Positions 1 through 12,003 are shown, counted from the stretch's first letter. The stretch is 64,000 nt of DNA from Parietaria judaica (GCA_954871525.1 OX940870.1:11191501-11255500); one strand, 5' to 3'. Notes: generated from the letters alone by a model not told the origin. A program made the numbers and translations.

Positions 1-1881
1 ACAAAAAACTTGTCATGTTTTATATTTATATATTATTTATCATAACCTTATCGGAGATGACGATTTCCGTATTTGGACCTCTGTTATTGTTGTTGGTTCC
101 GATTGAATATATAACCAAACACCTATTTTTTCCAACCCGGAATCTGGTTTTTTTCTTCTTCTCAAGATTTGAAATTCGAAACCCGCGTGGGGTTTAATTA
201 TAGAAACCGGAAATGTATGTCGGTTGAAAAAGTGGATTTTTGTACGAAGCAAAAAAATACCAGGATTTTGAATTTTAAACTTGAATTAAGGAACTTTTTT
301 TGTTGTTGTGATGAAATAGACATAAAATTATTCGCTTCTAATACAAAAGTGTTCCTTAATCACTAGGTTAACATCAATGCGGTCGAAAAAGACAATGCTT
401 TTGAAAAACGACGATGACTTTAAAAACGACATAAATTTGGGAAAGACCTTCCATGCATTGCAATTATATGAAATTTTAAGCATATAATAAACGATAATGG
501 CTTCTAAATTCATATAAAGTTGACTAGCGACAAAAAAAAAAAAAAAAACAGCAGAGCGAACAAAAAACGACAATTTAAAATTTCAAATGCAGCCCCTTCA
601 TAGCATGTTATAACGCTAAAATCTTAAAGCGTATTAAGTATGCATATATTAATACAAGCATACCTAACTAAAATATTTATGTATAAAATATGCTTATCTA
701 TAAAAACAAATAATAATTGAATTTGATTAATTTAAGCTTAGAGTATAGGTCAATACTTAGAATAATAACTCTTTATACATACAAAAACAAAATTATTTGT
801 CTGCCTATTTATTTATATGATATATCATATATATTAATACATTACAACAATTAAAAAATGATTTATCTATATGAGTCATTGTTCTAAATGCAATGAAATC
901 CCAGCAACCGAAGATCACGCGTATTATTTTATACTGTAAAATATAGACAATAAGACATGATTATTGATGGAGAATAATTATGTGATGATGTGGTTGATTA
1001 TTCCGATTAATTTATTTATAATTACCAATTTAAAAACAGCAATCAAATTGTAATTCTAACTATTTTATATTCTATTGCGTAAGTCGTTAGATCATCGATT
1101 CTTCTCCGATATGAGTTAAACTATATGAGTTAAGTAGACCAAATTTGATTCCATATTTATTTAGTTGAATAAAAAAAAGGTTGCTTCACAACATGAGTTT
1201 AACTAAATTAAATACTTATACTGAGAATTAGTTGGAGCCGATTGAGTTTAGTTTATGGTGTTAAAAAAATGATAACAATTTAGACAAGTTGCAAAATCCA
1301 CAAGCCAAGCAATAGATACCACCAAATCTGGTATATATATATATTATAGAAAGTTCGTCTGTATAATGAATTTGTAAAAAATTAAAAATATAAATGGGAT
1401 ATCATATCATAGTTGTAACTTAACTTGTGTGCATATAATTATAATTAAATCGATATATCCAATTAAGACTTTCATGTATAAAACTATGAGTACACACAAC
1501 AAAAAGAAGGAAGCATCGAATAATTTTTTTAATTATTTACAAAGTAGCTTATATTATAGACTTTTGGCTCATGAATTGTCATTTGTCAACCATATATAAT
1601 TGCGAATGAATATCTACGCACTTAAAGTTGGAGTTATATTGTTTATCTCTTTATCATTATCAAGTAACACCTAATTTAGACAAAATATCCATGAACCATA
1701 AGGGAGTAAGAAGGGGCTTCAGAAAATATTATTGTTCCACAACAAAAGAGGAATTAGTCATTATTATTGACAGATAGAATGCGGATTTCAACTGGTGTTT
1801 TAAAAAATAAAACCCGGCATTCAGGTATAAGATCCAGTTTTCAAAGTTGTTTAGCCCGGATTCCGATTTCATCATTCTAGT
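1..1881. other. AT-rich intergenic DNA, no gene seen
   Basis: No splice-compatible coding run or recognisable protein motif on either strand. The short open frames here are low-complexity. An A-tract lies at about 532-548. Confidence 0.6.
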
Positions 1882-1889
1882 AGTAGTAT

Positions 1890-2073
1890 AGAGGGCGAGC
1901 TCTGAGTTTGTCGCTTTTTAGTCGGGACAGTGTAGGCTACGTATATTTTAATGGCTCTTAAAGTAATTTAAAATAAAAAATTATATTTAATTAAGTAAAC
2001 AACAATATAAATAATAAAATTGAGGCTCTTATATTATGGGTCCGAAGTGCTCACCTTGCTCGCGGCTGGCCCC
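1890..2073. mobile_element. Decayed hAT-type MITE (family copy A)
   Basis: About 184 bp, similar throughout to the better preserved copy at 16569-16758: both carry a 'ctgagtttgtcg' start, an AT-rich middle and a 'caccttgctcgc' end. The flanks agtagtat (1882-1889) and ggtaatat (2074-2081) match at 6 of 8 positions, as expected of an old 8-bp hAT duplication. Call rests mainly on the other copy. Confidence 0.5.
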
Positions 2074-2081
2074 GGTAATAT

Positions 2082-2521
2082 GCTTAGTGCAAGTGCACCC
2101 CATTACAATATACACGGGTAATACTCTCTTCACTTCTCATTTATTATATGCTGATGATGTGTTGTTAATTGGGGCTGCCACTAAAAGTAATGCGCTTGCA
2201 GTTTCTGAGGTTTATGCAATCATCGGAGGCTAAGTATTGTTAATTCCATGAAGTTCAAGCAGATTTCCTTGCCGTTTCATTATCTTGGAGTTCCTTTATT
2301 TAAGGGCGCTCCAAGGAAAAAATGGTTGCAGCTGGTGGTCGATAAAATCTTGATATAAGTTTGCTAGTTGGAAAGGCTCCACTTTGTCTTTGGCGGGTAG
2401 GATCACTCTTGTTAACTCGGTGATTCAAAGTTCTTTTCTCCATTTTTTTCGATTTATGCTTGGCCGAAAAGTCTCTTATCAAAATTGGAAAAATCTGTGA
2501 GGAATTTTATTTGGTCGGGAT
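2082..2521 (+). pseudogene. LINE reverse transcriptase fragment, left of a copia insertion
   Basis: The frame from about 2082 to 2233 encodes the reverse-transcriptase motif YADDVLL (about 2147-2167). After a frame change, 2250-2520 reads as the region after the palm of plant LINE reverse transcriptases (LPFHYLGVPLF, then LAGRITLVNSVIQSSF in another frame). Several frameshifts and stops make it non-functional. The coding sense breaks exactly at a copia element and resumes beyond it at 6586. The 5' part of the LINE (ORF1, endonuclease, front half of the reverse transcriptase) is absent, consistent with the 5' truncation usual for LINEs. Confidence 0.8.
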
Positions 2522-2526
2522 CTATT

Positions 2527-2677
2527 TGTAGAAATCAAGGAGAGGGAGAAACTCTAGAACTCTATTATTGAAGCATTGAATCTTTAAGGTTACAAGAAAA
2601 CTTTTGTATAAAGCGAACATAACAAAAGAGAATTACTAAACTACCCTTGACAATAATAATAATAATATATGCTAATA
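2527..2677 (-). repeat. 3' LTR of the copia element
   Basis: 151 bp, matching 6433-6580 with four base differences and one extra aat unit. On the plus strand it begins tgtagaaatc and ends gctaata. The element-sense start is therefore TATTAGC rather than the canonical TG; both LTRs share this. Confidence 0.93.
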
Positions 2678-2686
2678 TCCCCCCGC
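2678..2686 (-). other. Polypurine tract of the copia element
   Basis: On the minus strand the bases just before the 3' LTR read GCGGGGGGA, a typical plus-strand priming tract for reverse transcription. Confidence 0.75.
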
Positions 2687-2690
2687 AAAC

Positions 2691-5600
2691 TCACGATGCT
2701 ACAACGAGAAACATCGAGAGTTTGCCAGATAAAAAACGAAAACGCTTGGTGGGGTGAACTTTCGTGAACAAGTCAGCAATCTGGTGAATGGAAGAAACAA
2801 ATGGTAACGTGATGGTCCCAGTCTGAAGATGGTGGCGAACAACGCGACAATCAATCTCAATGTGCTTGGTCCGCTCATGGAAAACTGAATTGCGCGCAAT
2901 TTGAATCGCACTCTGATTATCACAGTGCAATGGTGTAGGTTGGGAAAGGCTAACACCCATGTCAGAGAGTAACCACCGCAACCAAACAATCTCACAAGTG
3001 GTCGAGGCCATAGCACGATACTCAGCTTCTGTAGACGACCGAGAAATGACATCTTGTTTCTTACTCTTCCAAGAGATGAGAGAATCACCAAGAAAAACAC
3101 AGAATCCAGTAGTTGACTTGCGATCCGTGGGATCACCAGCCCAATCAGCGTCAGAATAAGCACGCAGCTCTAAAGATGAGGAAGATGGAAACAAGAGACT
3201 CTGAAACTGAGTGCCTCGAAGGTACAAGAGAATACGTAGAACAGCAGCCCAATGAACTGTAGTAGGAGCAGTGACAAACTGGCAAACTACATGAACGGCA
3301 TGTGCAATATCTGGGCGTGTAACAGTGAGGTAAACCAAACTTCCTACAACTGTACGATATAGGCTAGGTTCAGACAAAGAAGTACCATCAGACGGAGAAT
3401 ATCGAGCGTTGGTCTCAAGGGGAGTATCAACAGTCTTGTTGTCAGTGAGACGCGCACGCTCAAATAAATCAGCTATATACTTGGACTGCGATAATAGATA
3501 GCCTTTTGGTGAAGTAGCAACCTCAATACCAAGAAAATATCGTAGCAAGCCCAAGTCTTTCATAGCGAAACAATGAGCCAGCTCACACTTCAAAGATTTA
3601 ATCCCATAACAATCATCACCAGTAATAATCATGTCATCAACATACTAGGATAAGATAATACGGCCTACACTCGTGCGTTTGACAAAGAGAGCCGAATCAT
3701 GATGGCTAGGATGAAAACCAAGCGAAGTGATTACAAGGGAGAACTTCTCGAACCATGCACGGGGGGCTTGTTTGAGGCCATAAAGTGATTTCCGTAGTTT
3801 ACAGACGTGACCGGGTGTGTGTGCAATACCTGGAGGAGGTGTCATGTAAACTTCTTCATGAAGATCACCATACAAGAATGCATTCTTGACATCCATCTGA
3901 TATATGCTCCACTGACAGGCAGAAGCAACAGCAATAAGAGTACGAATAGTCGTCATCTTTGCAACGGGTGCAAAAGTTTCTTCATAGTCCATGCCGTACT
4001 GTTGGGAATAGCCTTTGGCAACAAGTCGAGCCTTATACCGTTCAACAGTTCCATCAGATTTTGTTTTGATCTTGTAAACCCAACGAGAGCCAATTGTGCG
4101 TTTTCCAGATGGTAAAGGCACCAAATCCCATGTGTGAGTCTGATGTAAAGCAACAAGCTCCTCAGCCATAGCATGCTGCCAAAGTGGATCAACAACAGCC
4201 TCTCGAAAAGACGTAGGCTCAGATAGACCATGAATGGAGGTGATGAATGAGGCAAATGATGTCGAATAGGAAGAATAAGCAAAATCGGGAAGTTTGGTGG
4301 ACTTACGCACTCTTGTAGATTGGCGGGGAGGTGGATGATCCGCATGCTCAAGGGGCGGATGATCCGCAATCGCTGGAGGAGTCGGTGGATCATGAGCTAA
4401 AGAGTCAGACTGTGTAACTGGAGCATCGTCGCTGTCAATATCAAAAGGATCAATGCGAACGAGATCTGATTGTGTCATATGATGTGAACTAGCAGGGACA
4501 GAGAAGAATGGGATATGCTCCAAGAAAAATACATATAATTTCTGAGCAACATGATCAAAACAACGGTATCACTTTTGACCAATACCATAGCCCAGAAAGA
4601 CACACAATGCTGATTTCGAAGTCAGTTTAGTACGCTCGACGTGAGGTCGAAGAACAAAGCAGGTACAACCAAAGACACGCAACGATGAATAATCAGGCTT
4701 ATTCCACAGTAATTTTTCAAAAGGAGATAAACCTGTATTATGGGAAGTTGGGATTCTATTGATCTCATGAGCAGCTGTAAGAATGGCTTCCCCCCAAAAA
4801 ACACTAGGAACCTCGGCAGACAATAAGAACGAACGAGCAGTTTCGACCAGATGACGGTGTTTCCTTTCAGCAACACCATTTTGCTGAGGGGTGTCTGTAC
4901 ATGAAGTTTGACGAATAGTCCCATCAGAAGCAAGTAATTGAGAGAAATCGGTCGAAGTGTATTCACCCCCCAAGTCGCAGCGAAAACACTTAATGACAGC
5001 ACCATGTTGAGTTTTAACGAGAGCTCTGAATTCAGTGAAGATGCCAAGAAAGTCCGATCTGCGTTTCATAAGATAAACCCAAGTGTAGCGCGTAAAATCA
5101 TCAATAAAGGAGACATAATATCGAGAACCCCCTTTTGTGGAAAGAGGGGCAGGTCCCCACACATCAGAATGCACAAGATCGAAAGGAGCAATAGATGATG
5201 AAACACTTATGTAAAAAGGTAGCGCTGAAAACTTTGCTAGTTTGCATCCACAACAATCCGAAATATCATGAAAGTTTAACTGCCCAAGAGCTCCTGTAGA
5301 AGCTAAGTACTTCAAACGAGACGCGGAAACATGTCCCAAACGAGAATGCCACAAATAAAAGTCAGAAGAAGAACGACTTAAACGAAAGCTGGAAAGATCC
5401 ACACTGGAAGCTGCAACATCTGGCACTTTAAGTTCGTCCAAAACATAGAGTTTCCCTTGCCGATGACCTGTCCCAATCACTTTCTTAGACTGCGGGTCGT
5501 AAACACAACAACCAACAGTAGAGAAACAAACTAATGAGCCACTGGAGTCACACACTTGACCGACCGATGCAAGATTAAGAATAAGATTCGGAACATAGTA

Positions 5601-6011
5601 AACATCGGTAAGAGACAAATGAGGAGTAACAACAGAACCAATACCTTCCGATGGCATAGGACTACCATCAGCGGTCATAATAGATATAGATGAATCAAGG
5701 GATACATAATCGAATGATGCCAGGTTAGGAGACATATGTTGAGTAGCCCCAGAATCTAAGATCCAGGTGGGTGAACATTTGCTCGACGAACCAAAATTAT
5801 TGGACAAAGACAAACCAACATGAGGAGCAACGAACAAGGCACACAATTGCAATTGATTCTTTGGCTTACAACTCCGAACACTACGCCTTCCAACGATCCT
5901 TTTGCGCTTCATAAGACTGCTAGAAATATTGCTCCATATCCGATTCCTACTTAGAAAACGCTTCGCATCAAAACTCCAATATGATCCATCCAAGTGAACA
6001 TTGCAAGCCAT
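2691..6011 (-). pseudogene. Copia gag-pol polyprotein, gag mostly deleted, two nonsense codons
   Basis: Reading on the minus strand from 6011: a short gag N-terminal remnant (LDGSYWSF, then a basic stretch) runs directly into the protease (ILDSGATQHM). It continues into the GAG-pre-integrase region (FYLWHSRLGHVS), the integrase core (HSDVWGPAP, FIDDFTRYTWVYL, TPQQNGVAERKHRH) and the reverse transcriptase (RWVYKIKTKSDGTVERYKAR, YVDDMIITG). It ends in RNase H (YSDADWAGDPTDRKSTTGF, ISRSSTEAEYRA, HCDNQSAI). Frame is kept throughout. A TGA at 4569-4571 interrupts the end of integrase, a few codons are missing just after it, and a TAG at 3645-3647 lies immediately before the YVDD catalytic motif. 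The gag RNA-binding CCHC knuckle is not present. Confidence 0.93.
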
Positions 6012-6420
6012 GGTTGAAACACAAGGAAATCCAAAGCCAAAACACTTAAGAAATCAAAGAAACTCTTTCAAATTTATCCTCTGGTTTCTGCTCGTCAGAC
6101 AAACTTAGAAATTTCAAAATCTCATCTCCACCGTTCAAAACACGCCTCTGTGTGTTGCTAACAATCTGTCAAAGTTTCAACACGATACAACGGTGAACGA
6201 GAGTGCAAATCCAATTTTCCCAAGTGCCGTTGTTGCAGTCCGAGAATCGCGAATTTTGTTTCTCACCCAAACAAAACTCAAATCTCAAGAACCCTAAAAT
6301 CGAAAAAAAACCCCAACAAGAACCTTAAAATGAAATCTCCCAATCTCCCAAACCCGAAGATTAATGATAACGAGCAGATTATACCCAAGCAGAAGCATTC
6401 AACGAAGAATCATGATTGTA

Positions 6421-6432
6421 GCTCTGATACCA
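6421..6432 (-). other. Primer-binding site (initiator tRNA-Met)
   Basis: The minus strand reads TGGTATCAGAGC directly next to the 5' LTR (6433-6580). This is the standard plant copia site for priming by initiator methionine tRNA. 6012-6420 is an untranslated leader. Confidence 0.92.
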
Positions 6433-6580
6433 TGTAGAAATCAAGGAAAGGGAGAAACTCTAGAACTCTATTATTGAAGCATTGAGTCTTTAAGGTTACA
6501 AGAAAGCTTTTGTATAAAGCGAACATAACAAAAGAGAATTACTAAACTACCATTGACAATAATAATAATATATGCTAATA
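6433..6580 (-). repeat. 5' LTR of the copia element
   Basis: 148 bp, near-identical partner of 2527-2677, followed on the right by the target duplication ctatt. Confidence 0.93.
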
Positions 6581-6585
6581 CTATT

Positions 6586-7990
6586 GATAGTAGAAAATTG
6601 GTTATTGTGCCTTGGAATATTTGTTGTTTATCTATTTCAGATGGGGGCATTGGAGTGAAGAATTTGAGTGCCCTGAATAAGGCCATGCTTGGAAAGTTAT
6701 CTTGGCATTTCATTAATTCGAATTCATTCCCTTTGAGTTTGATAAAAAAACAAGATCTTTAATACAAATGGCTATCTGAAAGCTAAAGTTATTCCCTCCT
6801 CTATTCAGTGTTCGTTAAGACCCTGTTTTTCTTTGGTTGCAGACAATATTCTCTGGTAGATTAACGAACATTCAAATAAGAACTTTTGACTTGATAATTG
6901 GTTGCATCCTTGTGTAGCCGATAGAGAAAATATTCCTTTACAAAACCGAATCAATCTCACGGCTAAAATTTCTGATTATCGAGTTGATGATTGTTGGAAT
7001 TTGCCTATTAATTTGTCGACGGCAGTCTCCGATGATATTAATAAGTACATTTTTATCGAGGAAGCGAATGATGTGTGCGTTTGGCACCCTTAGTAAGGAC
7101 GGTATGTTTTCTGTGAAATCGATCTACAATATGTTTTGTTCTAACTATAATTTGTTCCCTCAGTGGTAGAAGTTTTTATGGAATGAATTTCTTCCACCTT
7201 CAAGGTTTATTACTTGTTGGAGGGTTGTTTTAGATTTTCTTCCGACTGAGCTCACTTTACAGGAAAAAGGATTCTCCTTAGCATCCATGTGTCGTTTGTG
7301 CAACAATCAGGTGGAGGATTCTAACCATATCTTTGTTCACTGTGACTTTGTGGGGTCGGTTTGGATCGCGATATCTAGTATTTTTCTTAAACCTATTAAT
7401 AGAGGCGGGTCTCTAGCCTTATTGCTCTCAGACACTGCCTCTATTAATCTAAACCCCCAAGTTTTTGCCCTTTGGAATACTGCGATTATCTCGACAATTT
7501 GGTTAATTTAGCATACGAGAAATGCATGTTTGTTTGATGATGTGATTCCTAACATTCACATTTTTTTGAGGCATATCTGGCGACTTATTAAGGAAACAAG
7601 TTTCTTCAATTTGGGGACTGGAAACACTTTGGAGGATCTCAGAATTCTGAAGACTTTCAGCATTAACATTCAGCTCAGAGAAGCTCCGAAAATCATTCAT
7701 GTTATATGGCGTATTCTTCCCACAATGTGGTTAAAATGTAACACTGACGTTCATCTATGGGTACTCCGGGAGTGGCAGGAGCTGGAGGCATTTTTAGAAC
7801 TTGTCGTGGATTTCCTTATGACTCGTTCTCTTTTCACATTGACTCTGCTTTTGCTTATGAAGCGGAAGTGATGGCCGCAGTATTTGCAGTTGAAAAAGCG
7901 ATGTAATTTTATTGAGAGAACCTATGACTCGAGTGCGACTCTACATATAACGGCTCTCTTCTTTCTGCCACGTTGCAAATCCTATTTGCC
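6586..7990 (+). pseudogene. LINE 3' half, right of the copia insertion
   Basis: Coding sense resumes at 6586 in the frame that continues the left fragment across the target site (ISDGGIGVKNLSALNKAML at about 6637-6693). Next comes a zf-RVT-type cysteine/histidine segment at about 7180-7510 (CRLCNNQVEDSNHIFVHCDF). A C-terminal RNase H-like domain (RVT_3 type) follows at about 7720-7905, beginning WLKCNTD and continuing after a frameshift as GVAGAGGIFRTCRGFPYDSF and FAYEAEVMAAVFAVEKA. Frameshifts and stops interrupt every part. The fade-out near 7990 is not sharp. Confidence 0.85.
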
Positions 7991-9111
7991 GAAGAATTAA
8001 GCTTGCTCGGTCCAGTATTACTGAGAAGTCAACGGTTCGTTATCTTCAATATTTCTATTTTCATTAAATAAATTGTATGTACTATAGTAATGTAATTAGT
8101 TGTTTTTATTCAAAAATTGGAGGTAACCAAATAACAAAAACGAATATTGATGTACTTTTGTATAATTGGAAATACTGCCCTTGTATTTATATACTGATGT
8201 ACTTTTGTCCACTTTAGTTTTAAGTGATAACAAATATTAATTTATGTAATGCATGATTCACTGTAGCTGGAGAATATATCTATCAAGTATTTTTCGAAGG
8301 AGAGCAGTATAGTATTTACTAGATTACTGAAACAATTAAAGAATTTAGTTCTGGAAATACTACTAAAGTAGTATAATAGAAATCTCATATAATATAAAAA
8401 TGAATAAAAATATATAATAATAATTAATAAGTCATGGGACGCAGATAAATTAATATTTTTTTTCATTACTTTCAATGAGTAGGCAAATATGTGTTTCTCT
8501 AAGAACTATAAGAATTACACTAAAAAAACCAAGCTTACTTAGTTTAGCGGTAAAATCATTACAAGACTCTTCGAGAAGTCTTGAGTTCAGTTCATTAAGA
8601 CTGTATATATATAATCTTGGTCGATAGTGCTGCTTGTTTTTACCGCGATAATATATCTTGTCATTTTTTTTAAAGACAACAGTAGGAATCTCATTAATTC
8701 TTAATAGGGATAGAGTCCCTATAAACAACGTTTAGAAGCCACTCCGGCAACCTAAACCCCAAAAGTCCGAAGACAAAGAGAGAAAGCGATTTTCTCGCAA
8801 TACAATTAGCTAATACGTTGCACACTCTAGGTGCTCAAAGACACTTGACGGGGGAGCCCACCACCCAGATAAACATGCCGATGTTAGCCCAAATGGTCCC
8901 CACATCATGTAGGGGTTTTCCCCGTTGACCAACTTCGTTGCTTACATGTCGTTGCTTACATGTCATTCGTTGCACCTCGTTCAAAATAAAATAAAATTAT
9001 TACACCCAAAATACAAATTCCCAAGGGTTAATTGCTCTAATAATAAATTTTAGAGGGCTTTTTGCCAAATTCTAACACAGTATTAAAATGCTTTAGAAAC
9101 ACTAGAGCAAT
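7991..9111. other. Intergenic DNA, no gene seen
   Basis: AT-rich with no supportable coding region. It holds the SINE-like segment at 8530-8600 and a short tandem duplication of cgttgcttacatgt at about 8936-8964. Confidence 0.55.
8530..8600 (+). repeat. Possible tRNA-derived SINE head
   Basis: tagtttagcgg resembles a pol III A box. About 30 bases further on, a segment with tcttgagttcagttc resembles a B box, and between them is the 'gtaaaatcattac..agact' pattern common in plant SINE heads. No clear 3' tail or target duplication was found, so this could be a chance match or a decayed tRNA-like sequence. Confidence 0.35.
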
Positions 9112-9119
9112 GGTAGTTA

Positions 9120-9832
9120 AGGGGTGCAAATAATACCCGAAAATCGGGTAATCATCCGGAACCGAATCCGTATCCGGATTTAAAAACCGGAGCCGAAACA
9201 GTATCCGGATTCCGGTTCGGGGTACTCGTATCCGGATCTAAAACCGGATACGGATACCGGGTATGAAAAATAAAACCCGGTTTTACTACCCGATTTTTTC
9301 TTTATTTTTTATGATATTTTAAATTTTTAGGGTTTGTGCTTGGCCCTTTCTACTCCGTGTAATTAACCTTTTGTGACTTAGTCTCCTCCCTCCATCTCTG
9401 CCTCTCTCGCTCTCGGGGTTCTTGAGACTATGTTTTGTTTCTTTTCTTTTTTGCACGGTATTATGTTATGCTTGATGTGCGGGACTGTTTTTTTATGCAT
9501 TTTGGACTGTTTTCTTTTATGCTTGATGCCCTGGATTATTTTTATGCAGTTTTTTTTTTAAGATGAATGTATGTTTTTGTTTTTAAATAATATATATATT
9601 TTAAAAACGGGTACCGGGTAAAAACCGGGTACCCGATTCCGGTTCCCAAAACCGGGTACCGATTATCGGTACCGGGTATCAAAATATAGATACCCGAATA
9701 CCGGGTACCCAAATTTCCGGGTACTCGCATTTTGGATACCGGTTCCGGGTATCGATTTTTGGATACTCGGATTCCGGTTTAGGGTACCGGATACCTCAGA
9801 AAAACTGGGTACCCTACCCGGTTGCACCCCTA
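9120..9832. mobile_element. Non-autonomous hAT-like element with CCGG-rich subterminal repeats
   Basis: The left end reads aggggtgcaa and the right end ttgcacccct, a perfect 10-bp inverted pair. The 8-bp flanks ggtagtta (9112-9119) and ggtagtaa (9833-9840) match at 7 of 8. The 713-bp element has no transposase. Both ends are packed with variants of tatccgg, ccggtacc and accgggta (9140-9290 and 9605-9820), so the two arms can pair. The centre (9300-9560) is AT/TC-rich and different in character, possibly captured DNA. Confidence 0.72.
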
Positions 9833-10214
9833 GGTAGTAATGCTCCCTAAACTTTATGTGTTGGTGTAATTTTTTCAGTAAATTCCCAAACACACTCTCC
9901 AATAACAAAATAATATTTTCTTGTGTCTAACACCTGACTTTTTAGAGACTATTTTCATCAACTTTTAGCACATGTTTTTAATTTTGTGAGACTTTCACCC
10001 TTGATGCGTTCAGGCTCATTGGTTTTTTCATAATAATATAATATATATAATGGTATTATTTATAAAAATATATTTAAATAAGGCATATGTTGCAAATTAA
10101 TTTATAATTTTTGTTGTTTTCAATTTCTTGGAACTTGCTCAAATAATAAAGCCGAACTTCAGGCGGTGCTCGAAAGCGTTAAGATTTGTTGGTTGGATAA
10201 AGTCCCATATATGT

Positions 10215-11358
10215 TGTTATGGGTGTTTTTCAATATTAATAAAAAGCATTAATTGCCCAAAAATCCATCAGAAGCCCGTACGTATATCAAAACCGAGAGG
10301 CCAAACACGGCCTAGCATGGCTCAACATCCCCCAACGTGGCCTAGCACAGCCCAGCGTAGCCCAACGTGGCCTGTCATGGCCCGACGTGGCCTAGCGTGG
10401 CGCGGCGTACCCTAGCGTGGCCTAGCATGGCCCGACGTGGCCAAGCGTGGCCCAACGTGGCCTAGCATGGCCACGCAGGGCACACAAAGTAATAAATAAT
10501 TGCCATGCAGGCCACACAAGCAACGCAGGCCACGAAAAGTAATATTTAATTACTCTAAGGCTTCTTGCAAGTAATTATTAATTATTTAGAGGTCCTTAGA
10601 CCCTCCTATAAATAGAAGCTCATTCTGAACAAACGGTAACTCCGATTCAAACGCTCTATATAGCGATAAACACCGTTTTCTCTCTTATATATATATATAT
10701 ATTCCGGTATAAGTCTCCAACTAAGTTTGGAACCGGTTCTCAGCGATCGCCGACCTATATCCCGATTCCTATGACTTTGCGTTAACGGGTTGGAGAACCT
10801 GATCACGGTCCGACATTTAGCGGAGGGTCCGATCGTCGACCTTCCCTACTGAGGTTCTGGTTCTCAGCGGTCATCGACCTATATCCCGAGTCTTAGGACT
10901 TTGTGGTAACGGGTCGGAGGAACCGGTCCCAGTCCGACGGTTAGTGGAGGGTCCGATCAATCGGATTCCAGCCTCAGGGCCAGAGAGAACACGCCGGAGG
11001 AAGGTCCAAACGTCGTCCGATTCTCGCCGAACACGCCGGAGGAAGGTCCAAACGTCGTCCGACTCCCGCCTCGGCCACCAGCTCACTGAGGGAATCGCCG
11101 ACTCGCCTGAGGAAAGTCTTAGCGCCGACCGACTCCCGTCTCGGCCATCGCTTCCAAGCTCGCCCAGGCCAGCTCATGAACGACTCCATCAACGCCTGCC
11201 ATTAACTACGAGATGACCTGATCCCACTTGGCTACAAGTGGGTATGTAGGCAGCCTCATCACACTCAACGAGGCACGGCATCATCATCACACGACGAGGG
11301 GCCCGTCCCAATCCACACAAGTGGGCCGCAACAGTGTATGATCCATTTTTCGGCATCA
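10215..11358 (+). repeat. Degraded solo LTR, related to 33579-35187
   Basis: Starts TGTTATGGGT and ends near cggcatca. It shares with 33579-35187 the same start, a TATA box in the same context (TATAAATAGAAGCT, 10607 here), a GC-rich block upstream of it and a similar terminal block (acagtgt.tgatcca). No coding region or partner LTR lies nearby. A 5-bp target duplication is not convincing here (tatgt versus ataga). Inside are a tandem duplication of about 124 bp (starting 10735 and 10859) and a 42-bp tandem repeat (from 10988). Confidence 0.6.
10310..10480. repeat. GC-rich minisatellite, 20-bp unit in two half units
   Basis: Alternating decamers of the form cctagcatgg and cccgacgtgg recur with single-base variants over about 170 bp. 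It sits within the putative LTR, ahead of its TATA box. The long open frame through it is an effect of composition. Confidence 0.8.
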
Positions 11359-11424
11359 ATAGATGCAATGCATGGTCTTTGTAGAATTTTTGGGTAGAAC
11401 TTAAACAAATTTTAGATGATATAC

Positions 11425-11600
11425 TTTTTTATCTGTCATTTTAATAGAAAGGAAAATAAAGTTTGAGATGCTTTGGCTCATATTGGTGTTAAAGGAAGAT
11501 ATATTTTGTTTACTAATTCTAATCATCTTTCAGGTCCTTTTAAAAATTTGTTTAGATTAAACAAGATGTGTACCGCTTATATGAGACATGTCTAAGATAT
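11425..11600 (+). pseudogene. RNase H-like (RVT_3) fragment of a LINE tail
   Basis: A short + strand reading (CHFNRKENKV, stop, DALAHIGVKGRYILF) resembles the end of the RNase H domain of plant LINEs, where NKVADALAH-type motifs are typical. Too short and interrupted to be a gene. The rest of 11360-12003 has no other supportable feature. Confidence 0.5.
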
Positions 11601-12003
11601 TATGTTAGTCTTGTTAGTTTATGATTGTTTTGTCATTAGGATTAAGTTAGTTTTTGTAAGTTCGACCATGTTACCATGATTTTCCTCCGCAATAAGTGAG
11701 AGTTATATTAATAAATATTAAACGGGGTCATGACACAAGTGATTTCGGCTTCCTAAAAAATAAAAATAAAAGTACAGCGGGTAATGTGCTACTATCTTAA
11801 ACTTTATATTTTGACGCTAAGATTTAAAATACAGTGGGTAAAATACACCAACATACAAAAGCTAAGGGCATGAATGGCAATTACTCAATAGAGTCAACCG
11901 ATTTATTTCCCAGAAATTCATTCAGCCCAAATCAATTCAAATAAAAATAAAATAAAAATAAATAATTATTCTGCTTCCGATAATCCTCTCTGCTAAGGAC
12001 GCC

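Larger units (their letters stand above)
2527..6580 (-). mobile_element. Ty1/copia LTR retrotransposon, defective, inserted into a LINE
   Basis: Complete boundaries are visible: LTRs at 2527-2677 and 6433-6580, a primer-binding site complementary to initiator tRNA-Met inside the right LTR, a polypurine tract inside the left LTR, and the 5-bp target duplication ctatt at 2522-2526 and 6581-6585. The element is about 4.05 kb. It is sense on the minus strand in the order protease, integrase, reverse transcriptase, RNase H, which is the copia order. Most of gag is missing and pol has in-frame stops, so it cannot move by itself. Four substitutions and one 3-bp repeat-unit change between the LTRs, by my count, suggest an insertion of moderate age. 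Confidence 0.95.

Noticed and set aside
8530..8600. A functional tRNA gene
   Set aside because: A- and B-box-like words are present, but the sequence does not fold into a cloverleaf with a proper acceptor stem by eye.
10128..10415. 95-codon open frame through the decamer array
   Set aside because: The protein is a translation of the minisatellite.
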